From Mytilus edulis (taxonomy: Eukaryota > Mollusca > Bivalvia > Mytilida > Mytilidae), in assembly GCF_963676685.1 (NCBI RefSeq), contig NC_092352.1:25935117-25999116 (forward strand): DNA of 64,000 nt, read 5' to 3'. A program made the position numbers and the translations under genes. Of this stretch, positions 1-11,100 are shown piece after piece (the stretch's first letter is position 1; every line of letters starts with the position of its first letter). Below the pieces are notes generated by a model. That model was not told the origin of the DNA. It saw only the letters and a program-made list of their open reading frames with translations, and did no database searches.

Positions 1-167
1 CAATGCTAGCATGTAGGGTTAATAAATCAAAAGTATGTAAGAATAAATATCAGAAATAGACCGAGATTGAAAATAGTCCAAAAGTTGTATATAGAATTTA
101 TAAGAATCCACAAATAGTTAATTATACTATCAGTCATCATCGTATAACAATTTTAAAAGGAACAATT
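1..167 (+). repeat. Upstream direct repeat of the Penelope-like copy
   Basis: About 115 bases from position 12 to 126 (from TAGGGTTAATAAATC to CCACAAATAGTTA) recur with few changes at 1078-1187, just after the tail of the reverse transcriptase copy that lies between them. Direct repeats around a truncated RT body are expected for tandemly arranged Penelope-like elements (pseudo-LTRs). The left limit of the repeat is outside the window. Confidence 0.6.
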
Positions 168-270
168 TAAGAGAAAACAAACACATTCATTGAATTGAGT
201 GTCTGACGTCAGAAAATTTTATACGTCGTTCAATGAGCATACAATCAATTTTAAAATTTACATAGGTAAT

Positions 271-771
271 GTAATATCCTTTAACTCTACTTTCCGCTAT
301 ATAGATGACGTTCTTTCACTAAACAATTCAAAATTTGGTGACTATGTGGAACGCATCTATTCCATCGAATTGGAGATAAAGGATACTACAGATACAGTTA
401 AGTCGGCTTCATATCTTGACTTACATCTAGAAATTGACAATGAGGGTCGGTTGAAAACAAAACTTTACGACAAAAGAGATGATTTCAGCTTTCCAATTGT
501 GAACTTTCCATTTCTAAGTAGCAACATTCCAGCAGCACCTGCATACGGGGTATATATCTCCCAATTGATACGATATTCCCGTGCATCCATTTCCTATCAT
601 GATTTTCTTGATAGAGGGTTACTGCTCACAAGGAAGCTATTAAACCAAGAGTTCCAAATGGTGAAGTTGAAATCATCCCTTCGTAAATTTTACGGACGCC
701 ATCACGAGTTGGTTGACCGTTATGGAATAACCGTTTCACAAATGATATCGGATATGTTCCTTACGTCGTAA
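271..771 (+). pseudogene. Penelope-like reverse transcriptase, 5'-truncated copy
   Basis: This encodes the C-terminal half of a retroelement reverse transcriptase. Homology to the longer copy at 52687-53848 starts near 271 (ATATCCTTTAACTC); the open frame runs back to 199 through unrelated sequence. The catalytic box is visible as FRYIDDVLSL, followed by the thumb-like region ending YGITVSQMISDMFLTS. The palm motif with GIPMGTNCAP, present in the other copy, is missing, so this copy cannot be active. The Penelope-like assignment is an inference from the style of the motifs and from the tandem arrangement; no GIY-YIG endonuclease is visible. A related RT lineage is possible. Confidence 0.6.
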
Positions 772-1073
772 CTACAATCCCCTTCCCTTTCATGAATGTG
801 ACCTACCAAATTAGACTATTTACCGGATTTGTAATCACATAAGGAACACGACGGGTGCCACATGTGGAGCAGGATCTGCTTACCCTTCCGGAGCACCTGA
901 GATCACTCCTAGTTTTTGGTGGGGTTCGTGTTGTTAATTCTTTAGTTTTCTATGTTGTGTCATGTGCACTATTGTTTTTCTGTTTGTCTTTTTCATTTTT
1001 AGCCATGGCGTTGTCAGTTTGTTTTAGATTTATGAGTTTGACTGTCCCTTTGGTATCTTTCGTCCCTCTTTTA
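772..1073 (+). repeat. 3' tail of the Penelope-like element
   Basis: This non-coding tail follows the RT stop. The same tail follows the RT copy at 53849-54150 and the degenerate copy at 1522-1830, and a reverse-strand piece without RT occurs at 46612-46775. The homology between copies ends at a TCCCTCTTTTA motif near 1073. The open frame at 855-1124 is only this conserved tail read through, and I do not regard it as a gene. Confidence 0.65.
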
Positions 1074-1077
1074 GCAT

Positions 1078-1187
1078 ATAGGGTTAAAAAATCAAAAGTA
1101 TGTAAGAATAAATTTCAGAAATAGACCGAAATTGAAAATAGTCCAAAAGTTATATACAGAATTTATAAGAATCCACAAATAGTTATT
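1078..1187 (+). repeat. Downstream direct repeat of the Penelope-like copy
   Basis: This is a near-copy of positions 12-126, placed directly after the tail of the first RT copy. Together the pair brackets the element in direct orientation. Confidence 0.6.
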
Positions 1188-1254
1188 TCCACTACGCGAT
1201 TGTATAATTTTGACGTTTATGGTTCAACGTATTTGTAATTCATAATAGAAATAT

Positions 1255-1830
1255 ATCATAATGACTTTCCACTTCTATGTAGCAACATTCCAGCAGCGCC
1301 TGCATTCTGAGTATATATCTCCCAATTGAAACGATATTTCCGGGCTTGCATTTTCTATACTATTTTTTAGAGATATTCTGTTAACAAAGAAGCTATTAAA
1401 CCATGAGTTCCAAATAGTGAAGTTTTAATAATCCCTTCGTAAATATTACGAGCGCTATAACGAGTTGGTTCGCCGTTATGGAATATCACAGATGATAAAT
1501 GATATGTTCGTTATGCCGTAACTGTTCCTTTTCACGAATGTTACCTACAGAAATACACTTGTTACAGGGTTAGTACTAACATGATCAACACGACGGGTGC
1601 CAAATGTGGACCAGTATCTGCTTACCTTTCTGGTGCACCTGATATTACCACCAGTTTTTGGTGGAGTTCGTGTTTTGCTTAATCTTAAGTTTTCTATGTT
1701 ATGTTTTTGTATACTATTGTTTATCTGTTTGTCTTTTTTCTTTTTTATTTATGACGTTGTCATCTTATTTTCGACTCATGAGTTTGAATGTCCCTCTGGT
1801 ATCTTTGGCACATCTCTTAAGGATTTACTT
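1255..1830 (+). pseudogene. Degenerate Penelope-like RT fragment with tail
   Basis: Positions 1255-1525 align with the last third of the RT at 506-771, but with frame-breaking substitutions and indels (for example a TAA within the block that encodes KLKSSLRKF in the intact copy). The common tail follows at 1560-1830. It lies in the same orientation immediately downstream of the first copy, so the left edge is a head-to-tail series of truncated copies of different age. Confidence 0.6.
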
Positions 1831-1940
1831 TCATTATTAACGACTAAAGTCAAATTTTTGAAGTCAATGATGCATGAGTACCAATATTGGGAGGAGCTTA
1901 ATATGACCAAGAGAGTTTCACGTTCGGTCATGTATTAAAT

Positions 1941-2878
1941 TGACAATTATTCCGGTCAATCATCTTGCAAAACCTAATTATTGTAGTATTTGTTCTCGTC
2001 CTTGATATGCTTGGGTATTTGCCGATGGACGTTTAACAAGCAACAAGTAATCAATCAATCCATCCATTGTCAGATCCTTTTATTAAATTCCTCGAAATCT
2101 ACCTCCGATTTGCAAATCAATTGTCTGGATCTACCATGTTTTCTTATATCGAATACTTGTATATAAGTAATACGAATTACTTTATTTTATATTTTTACGT
2201 AAATGAGACAAAATCTTTCATATGGGAACGAATCTGAGTGCACCGAAGTGTTAAGTAACTTCCATCTCTGTAATGGAGAGTGTCAATGTAAAAATTAAAA
2301 GCTGAGCGTCTGAATTTTTGATAAGCTGAATCTGTATCTTCAATTTCTATCGAAATCAATGACAGAAACGTTTTATTTAATGAAGTGTAAATTAAAAGTG
2401 ATGACATTCGATAAAGAGTTCTTTTATTTGCATTTTAACACATGAATGCTTTGCGACATGATCTATGGATGTTCAGGTCAATCTGTTGCAAACTATAAAC
2501 AACTGTCATACAAGTAGGCGGTTAAGTCAGCTATAAAACCAGGTGTTACTTACAGTTTCTTCGACAAAAAAAGCTTGCCCTTAGTCAGAAATATTGCAGT
2601 TGTTTCTTTTACTTGTTCAGTTGATTAATAGCGTTTGAATTTGTCAGTTCTTCCATATTGACTCCCCCTTTTTTTTAATTTGCCTTGGAATTTGGTATTT
2701 TGATATAATTCTATACAACATGCTTCCACGGTAGTATTATGGGATACCATGGTACTCGTTTTTTTCTGCTTCGCTTGTCTGTGAAACAGTATACGATCAA
2801 ATTTAATAGTTGTTAAGTATACTGGGCTTGGAATGAAAAAAACATGAAATATCACCAATATAACCAGTTGTTACACAA
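1941..2878. other. Intergenic, nothing recognised
   Basis: AT-rich, with only short chance open frames on both strands. I see no domain, splice-consistent exon or clear repeat. Confidence 0.5.
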
Positions 2879-3010
2879 TTGTCGCAGGTCGGCTTGAGCA
2901 CTCAAAAGACAGGAGCTTGTAATCCAGGGATTGTCGTATTCCATAATTGTTTTTTGTTTACTATTAAGGTTGTACTTCAAATTAACAAGTTATTTTTCTC
3001 GTTTCATTTG
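2879..3010 (+). repeat. SINE-like repeat fragment (family B)
   Basis: The block running from GCAGGTCGGCTTG through CAGGAGCTTGTAATCCAGG, GGTTGTCGTATT and CTCGTTTCATTTG resembles the block at 52160-52290 (CAGGAGCCTCTTATTCC, GGTTGTCGTAAATC, CTCATTTGAATTG). It is a diverged copy of a dispersed, non-coding repeat that I associate with bivalve genomes. Confidence 0.4.
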
Positions 3011-3139
3011 TTTGATATGCTGCTATCATTTAATGTTTACCTGTACAAATTGTTGTCACCTTTAGTCTTTATGAGTAGTTGTCTTATTGACAATCTTCTT
3101 ATTATCATGATGATGGTAGAATGTAGACTGGGTGTTTAG

Positions 3140-4894
3140 AGGACAACCGTAATAAATCAACAGTTGAATTTTCCAAAGGTTGCCAAGCATATCAAATGAG
3201 ATGTTTTAATATCGATGTAACTTATTTTTTCAACAAAATAACAAACAAAAAAACCAATCATATTATTTATTTATAAAATATGAAAATGGGGAAATTAGAA
3301 TGTTCTATTGTTGTGTTTACTTTGTATGAATACACACGGAATTTATCAGTAAATGTCAAATAAATCCTTAGAGTTACGGAAACATTGTATTACCACTGAA
3401 ATACTTTCTATAAGCAGTCAAAAGAACAAGAAATGTGAATTTAATAGTTTACTTAACAAAACATACAACTCAGTAACAACAAATTAAAATAGATTTTGTC
3501 AGAAGAGCATAAAACAGATTCAGAAACAAATATCAATCTATCAGTTTAAATTAATTTTCCTATGATAACAATATATTTTAACACTCAACTACATTTAAAA
3601 CATATGATCTTTAGGTTAAACCTTGAAAATAAACGTTCTGAAAATAATCCATACGAGAATTAAAAACCAATTGCTCAAAGAACAGTGACAGCTGTTCCCA
3701 CGTTTGAATTCACATTTGTTGATAAGAAAATGAGTAATATAGTAATTTGGGATATACAAAGTTACTCATGATGCCAGAAGATAGCTTATTTTGCTCCGAT
3801 TAAAAAAACGTGTACAGTATTATTTTTTTTAGAAATAGGGAATGATGCAGCAACTTCAGTTTACTCATAGTCTCTTTATCAATCTAATATTAGGTAACTT
3901 TTTGCTGATTCCACAAAAGTATGGTTCCCTTATACTTCTGTTTGAGTTTAATTTTCGATATCATAAATAATAAAACAAAAGAGTACATTGGTCCTTTAAA
4001 ATCCTTGTGACGTGCAGCTGAAACGAGAGCACTGCTTTATCAAATATAAGTGGAACAGCAGAGCATATTTTGAATCAAATATTAACGAATCTCAAAGCGG
4101 ATCATTCCCAAAATCAATGGTACAACTACACTTCTTTAAGTATAAGCCGATTTAAAGTTTTTGAGAACAGTATTTTTATTTATATAAGCCAGATGTTAAC
4201 TTTGAAAGAGAACAAAGTCTGTTAATTTTGTAATCAGATATACAAAATTGGTTGAATGCTGTACCATATGAAAATCTTTATCAACAGGGTAATCGTATGT
4301 GAAAATGTTAATAATTTTGGATTCACTAGTATATTGATATGTCTTGTTATTGATTGTCTTACATCTCGACATTTCAATCTTTCAATATTTAAAATAGAGG
4401 GCGATTTTAATTTAAAAATCTAACTATCAGACCTGTTTATGTTCATATATGTTTAAAGCATAAATAATAAACGGTTGACATCACCAAAAACAAACAAAAT
4501 CAATGAACCATGAAGATAAGGTAAGGATTGTTATAATCTAAAATTACTATAAAAAATGTGATCATATGAATATAAGTTAAATCATCAACGTGCACTAAAG
4601 CTATCATTTATAACATTATTCAACTTCATAAACCTTTGATAAATATATCATTGTATCGTACTTGTACTAAACTTATAATAGATATAAGTAGTGTCTCTTT
4701 GGTATAGTTACATTTCATAACAATTCAAATTTCAACATCAAATTCTCGTACTTGTATCCTCACCGGAATCGTCTTTCGAATGAATCGAAAACAAGTCTGA
4801 CTTTTTAAGACATCTTCTGTTTGCCTTCTTAAAGCTGCTACTACATTTGGTCTGATATGTCATTACTGTCATAGACAAAGAGCCCACACATTTA
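3140..4894. other. Intergenic, downstream of the rhomboid gene
   Basis: AT-rich sequence with no coding exon found. The 3' UTR of the rhomboid transcript must begin at 4894 and run leftwards; a possible AATAAA on the minus strand is at about 4175-4180. No other structure seen. Confidence 0.45.
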
Positions 4895-5127
4895 TCAATA
4901 ATACAACACATTCCAACAAATAGCAAACACAATGCAACCTAGATAGACTGCTAATGCAATCCACCAAATGTACTGATCGTGGAGTTTCTGTTCAAAATTC
5001 TTCAGAACTACAAGCCCTATTGTCAGTCCTGCTAAAGCTCCCATCAGATGGGCTGTGTAACCTACAGGCGCATCATTGACTTCTGATGAATAGCGGTCCC
5101 ATATAGCAAACCCAACATCTGCACTTG
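4895..5127 (-). CDS. RHBDL-like: Rhomboid gene, exon 9 (catalytic His, stop)
   Basis: The exon begins after TGTTTTATAG and encodes residues 447-523 plus TGA. It contains [17 protein letters not shown] with the active-site His473 and the family-typical [10 protein letters not shown], then the last membrane helix (about 500-520). 233 nt; the incoming phase is one base. Confidence 0.93.
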
Positions 5128-8100
5128 CTATAAAACAACATACATTGAAATCAGCATTATGTGAAATATTTGTTTACACCTTTTCTCTATTAGTCCATTC
5201 GTTTATTTGACACTGGGCCTAAAGGTATGCATGAAATGTGGCTTTGTTACTATTTTAAAAATAAGAATTCACTATTTTGAAATTAAAATAATATTTTTTG
5301 GTAGCATGTGTCCAAATATTAAGCAGACTTATTCAAAAATTGAGAATGGAATTTTTTTTTGTATACTTATCGTTAAAATATGATAAATGCCGCGTGATCT
5401 ATTCTTCACTAACGAAAGCTAAAAAAACCCATTGTAATCTCTTTTTTCTTATTGTACGATTGCATTTGAATCGGCTGTGTTCAGTTCAATTAAGAAGTGA
5501 ACTTATGGTAGAAACTATTTTGGGTAGGATTTCAGACCTTAGTAGTATTAATGAAATGTTTTACGTTTTATACACTCATCAGTTATCGCTTTTCATTGTT
5601 TAATCATCAGTCTTTTTCTAAACATTTTTAATGTTGAGTTGCCATTTATTCAATAAGTGCAATACAATTTACATGCAATTATATTGTCGTTATTGAGGTT
5701 TCTCATGCTTCACATTGCTGTGTTAAGTTCATGTCGTGTATCATAAAAAAATTCTGAAATGTTATAGATACAATTTATCGTATGCTTAACGAAAGAATAG
5801 TTAATCTAAAATGATTTGTTCGGTACTGCAAGTCATGCATTACCCACATCCTTGTTTAATGTGTATTGAATGACATAAAAAATTAGTAAACTAGATTAAA
5901 TCTTGTTTTACAGATTTTTTCAATTGCTTTGTTTGTAACCTGGAATCAGTCATTTTCATGACTTTATGGGTGGATATCCGAAAGATGAGTTCGACAACCA
6001 TAGCATATTAGCATCAAAGAATTATTTTCAGGCAATTATAAAAATTTAAATATCAAGATAGAACATTCAACAGTTATAGAATCCACCCTAAAGTGTCAAT
6101 ATGCGGTTGATGAGTAATTTTAACTAACCAAATGGCGTATTTCAGTAGTCTTCAATTTAAGCTTTACTCTAAATAATTATCACATCTCCTTAAAGATATT
6201 CCTCCTTAGATCGCGCACTGCTGAGAAAAAGATCCTCACTTTTGATAGGCTATCGTCCTTTTCTATGTACTGTGGATTCATTTATTTTCGTGGGTATCAA
6301 TTTTCGTGGATTGACGAAAAGTTGCATTTTCGTGGATATTTGATTTCGTTGTTATGCCAATATCTGCATACAAAGCATATAAAAAATTTACGTTTCGTTG
6401 AACATTTAAATTCGTGGTTATCATGTACCCACGAAATCCACGAAAATTGGTATCCAACGAATATTAATGAATCCACAGTATGTTGGTGTTTGTTTTTGTT
6501 GCAGTTCAGTGTATCTGTTGTTCCGTTGTTTTCCTCTTGTAGTTGATGCTTTGCCTTCGGCTTTGGTTTATGACCCGGATTTGTTTTTATCTTAATCGAG
6601 TTATGACTATTGAACTCATGTTGCCTTTATTTAGAGACACTTTATATATATGTAGGACTCTCTACAGTGCGATGGTGACGATAAAGTACGATGGTCACGC
6701 TAAAGTGCGATGGTATACGCTTAAGTGTGATTCCTCTATACGCTAAAGTCCAATGGTCTGTGGAAGTATAGACGTAAGAAACGTAACTTTGGATTATGAC
6801 GTTAACAGTCGTTTATACAAACTTAATATGAACACGTCGGAAGACAAATTACAAATATTTGATTAAGATTTTTACAACCAAATGTCAATGACTTAATTAT
6901 TTTAAACCTAGCCGTGGTTTGTTGTTGGCTAAAGCAAAGTTTTATTTTATTTCGGTAGCTGGCAGAGGAACTGGTATCCTGCAGTCGACCGTTTTAGTAT
7001 AGGCTCTATAGATACAAGTAGTATTCGCATAGATATCTTGTATCCTGCGTTTATTGAAAACAAACGGATACATTTGAATCATTGTTTATGTTGCAGTTTA
7101 TGTTGCAGTTTATTTTGCGGTCCCTGTTAAAATATTGTTGCTTTTATTGAAAAGTAACGTCGGCAAAATAAAGGTACATGTTTTCATGCGTAAGTTATAT
7201 ATTGTCGGCTAAAACATTAGTTTGTACATTGCAGGAAAATATAACATGGATGAGTAGTCTCTACAAAAAAGTGAGAAAATTAGGATCGCCGAACATCAGC
7301 TTTCTCCCTCGTTTAAATTAAAAGGATAAACAAATAAATGTTACATATTCCGACAAGAATCGAATTTTGTATTTGTAATTTACAAGGATGATTGTAAGGG
7401 GAGGAGTTCCCATAAGTGATAGACTACAACGTGTGAACGGCAATCTACACCATTTATCTCAATATTTAATACGCCCGAATCATTTTAAATTCATTTCATA
7501 GAGTAACATCGCACTTTAGAGTCCTACATATATAAAAGGAATGTTCATTCAAAGAGGTTTAAACACAAATTAGGTTCATTTAGATAAACAAGGGAAAGTC
7601 AAATATCGAAAAAAAAATTATAATGACTTAAAAAAAACTTAGCCTAGTGTCTTTAAGACTGGTATCAGATACTTACCAATTATCAATACTGCTGCCAATT
7701 TCACGATGCCAAGTTCCATATTAGAATAATTCTGTAAACATAGGAGTAATGTATTTTTAATTTTCGTAAAATGCATATTAAACAATAAAGCTTTCTTTTC
7801 ATCAAATATTTTAGAATATCCATGTTATTAGCAAAATTCTGTTTAAGATAAAGAAACTCATAGAAATAATATTTAGTAAAAGATAAAATGAATTATTTTG
7901 ATATTTAAATGATATTGACATTTAATCAACATCTGCAGATAAAGTTCAATTTAAGTTTTAGAAAATTGAATTGAAGAACTATAAAAAATTACAAAAGCAC
8001 AATAGGTACAGAAGCAGAGTTCCGATTTTGTTTATTTGTAGAGACTATTTATATATCGAGTACAGCAAAGCCTTAGTTTGGCGAAAAAAGTAGAAAAGCT

Positions 8101-11100
8101 TTGATTTATTGCTCAAATAATAGGGTACCCAAACCAAGCTTTTCCCAAAATTTCAGTGTACTTCTGTGTAGTGTGACCTTGTCTATTGATCTACAGACTT
8201 AAAAACTAATAGGGTCTACTTCTATCCAAATGTCATTCTCTGGCTAAGTGTTGAGAACATTAGATAATTTTTGGTTCGTTAGATAACATCGAAAAACCAA
8301 ACTTTTGCCCAAATCTCGGCTGTTGCCTTGACCTTTAAGATACAAACTAATAAATCTGTAGGGTGAGTGTGTCAACTAATTGGGCATTACCAAATTGAAT
8401 TTGGTAAAAGTTGGACTTGGTTAAATAATATCTTTCTTTGAGACAATTTCCCCCCATAATTCCACCTTACAATAGCTTTTGTCAATTTGTGACCTTTGAT
8501 CCAATTTGATAGGAATTTTCTCAATCCATATGGGCATAATTATCAATAACGTTGATAAAAATTAGACATGTCGTTTAAGAAAAATGTCTGAAAGCAATAA
8601 TATTTCAAAATTTGACTCTATTAATAACTGCTGCCTCCTCAAACTCACTATAGACCCTAAAATCAATAAGGGCCTCCTCATACAATCGGATATTGTCTCT
8701 TATCATAGTAAAAGTATATTTCGACATGGGCACAACTCGGCTAACAATAAGTGAAGTTATGTTTCGGGCCTATTTCTTTTAATTTCAATCCAATATCAAA
8801 AGGAAACGTGGGTCAAAGATACGATAACTTAACAATAAAACTATCATAGTTGTTTATTTTTATTCCGAAATTTGACACCTTTTACAGATTATAGACAGTT
8901 ATAATGTTTAGAAATAATTTCTCTAAGAATCAAAGAGAAGTTTCGTCACAAAAAATGGTGATTCATGAAGTCAAATAGTCAAGAACAATACAAGGCTGCA
9001 ATTTCTATGAAATACGAGAATTCGGAATATTAGTATGTTTCAAACACACCAAAACACTGTAAGCGCTAGAGATATGTGTTTAAACAAATCAAAAAGAATG
9101 TTAGTTAAAAGTCTATTTATAAAACTTACCAAAACAATGTTTGCTAGATGAGCTGCCAGTAATGCATAGACTCCCCCAGAGGCACCGACCAAGTATGCTT
9201 CCATATCAAATACTGATGTTCCCAGGGAACCTGTCATTTAAGAACAATAACTGATTTATACTTGACGCAGACTATATTTGCAGAGAGTTCATTTTGTTTT
9301 CGCTATTAATGTTCTCTTTTCTCTTGGCGAAGTTTACATAACTATATTTACACTGCTAGACATATACTTTAGGAAAAGAAATTGATTATCCCAAAAATAT
9401 GCCTAATATTTACAAACTAACAGTTTTTAGTTATAATGTGACAAATCCTGTTAAAATAATGCTTATGAAGATATCCAGTGTTTAAGAGTACACGAAATTT
9501 GTTATGCCATTGTTTTTGTGTACAAAAGGTGTCAATCATTGATTAAATCCCGTATGAACGAGATAATTGTTTGTTTAATGAATAGTAATACACCTTTCCT
9601 GTGTAGCCAATTACTTTTTTAATAATAACTTCAAGAGAAAACGCATCAAAGGCAAAAAAAATAATGCATTCATTTTTTCACATTTAATTGCTTATTTTGT
9701 TTACTTCTTTCTGATTCGAACATAAACAATGTTTCGTCTATCATATGTTGAATTTTCTTTTAATCTTCTACATGCAACGGTCTTACACTTAAAATAGGGG
9801 ATCATTTTAACAAGTTATTAAGTGTTTTTGTAACTTATTGCGTTCATTACCTGCTAAAACACCTGACATATACACCATACCAGTTCTAAGACATCCATGT
9901 ATCATTTCTAGAGGAATCCCAACCGCTATCTGGACTACCATGTTGAAGATTAAATGTACCCATCTAAAAAGTCAGAAAAATAACAATGAATTAAATATAT
10001 ATATATGACTTAATCATAATAAGAATGATTTTTGTCTGCAAGTTTATACTATAATATAAATTTCAAAGACGAAAAACTGCTTTCAACTGAAAAAAAGGAG
10101 ACAACTGGAAAAAAAATCCTCATCAAATAGTTTTTGAAAAAAGTGTATTGAGTTATCGTCCTTTTCCTTCCAAGCAGAATAATTGAAACGTGCGATTCAC
10201 TAAACGTGGATAAAAGAAGTGATAAACTTTAGATTTTCTTCGAAACTAACAGAAAAGGCACATACAAATGCAATAGCTGAAAACCTGCAAACGACAGATT
10301 TATACATTTTATTAAGTAAAAAACACCTGTATAACAACGAATGTTATTTGGAATGTATTGCATTGTACTTTGTCTCATTGGCAATCATACAACATCTCCT
10401 TATTTTCATATAAACTATTCAACTTGAAATGTCCAAACGTTCACTATGCAGCATAAAGTGCATATTTGGGTAGCTCATCACCAATAGTGTATTACATAGC
10501 AAAATATGTTTACCCTTTGTCCATGAAATGCAGACAAGTATTATTTTAAACAGGCTCAACTTTGAATTTTGAATACATATTGCTTGATAAACATTTATTC
10601 TGGTTTTTTTTTGTGTTATTCTTTATTACAAGTAACTGGGTAATCTGTATATATACATCTCAAAGTATATAAAAAAAAATATTGAGCAACTAAACACCTG
10701 TTTCAAAATATTTGTGTATGCAAATCGTAATATACATGGGAAAAATAAAGTTTTCTTTAAAATAAAGTAGTGTAAAAGCGAGGACAAAATTATACTTACC
10801 CTGCATGTATGAAGGTATAACATAGAAACCTCCAGAATTCTACTCGTTTATCTGGTCTGTAGATAAGCACACTCTCTACTGGTAATGGTCCATTATGGTT
10901 AATATTACCATTCTCTACACAATAATAAGCAAATAAGGCTATCTAAAAAGCAAAGTTGTTACTTACATGAGTTTTTTTCATAAAGATGTCTATCCAACAT
11001 CCTACATTAAATATCATAGTGATTGTTGATATGCAAATTTAAGAATGGTCAGTACGACGTTTACTGTTGAAATACGCTTTAAATTTCTTGTAACTTCATC

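Noticed and set aside
855..1124. Open frame of 89 residues that looks like a hydrophobic membrane protein (similar frames at 1597-1938 and 53932-54198).
   Set aside because: It begins inside the non-coding tail of the Penelope-like element, has no proper upstream context, and the frame is not kept in the reverse copy at 46612-46775; the hydrophobicity comes from T-rich DNA.
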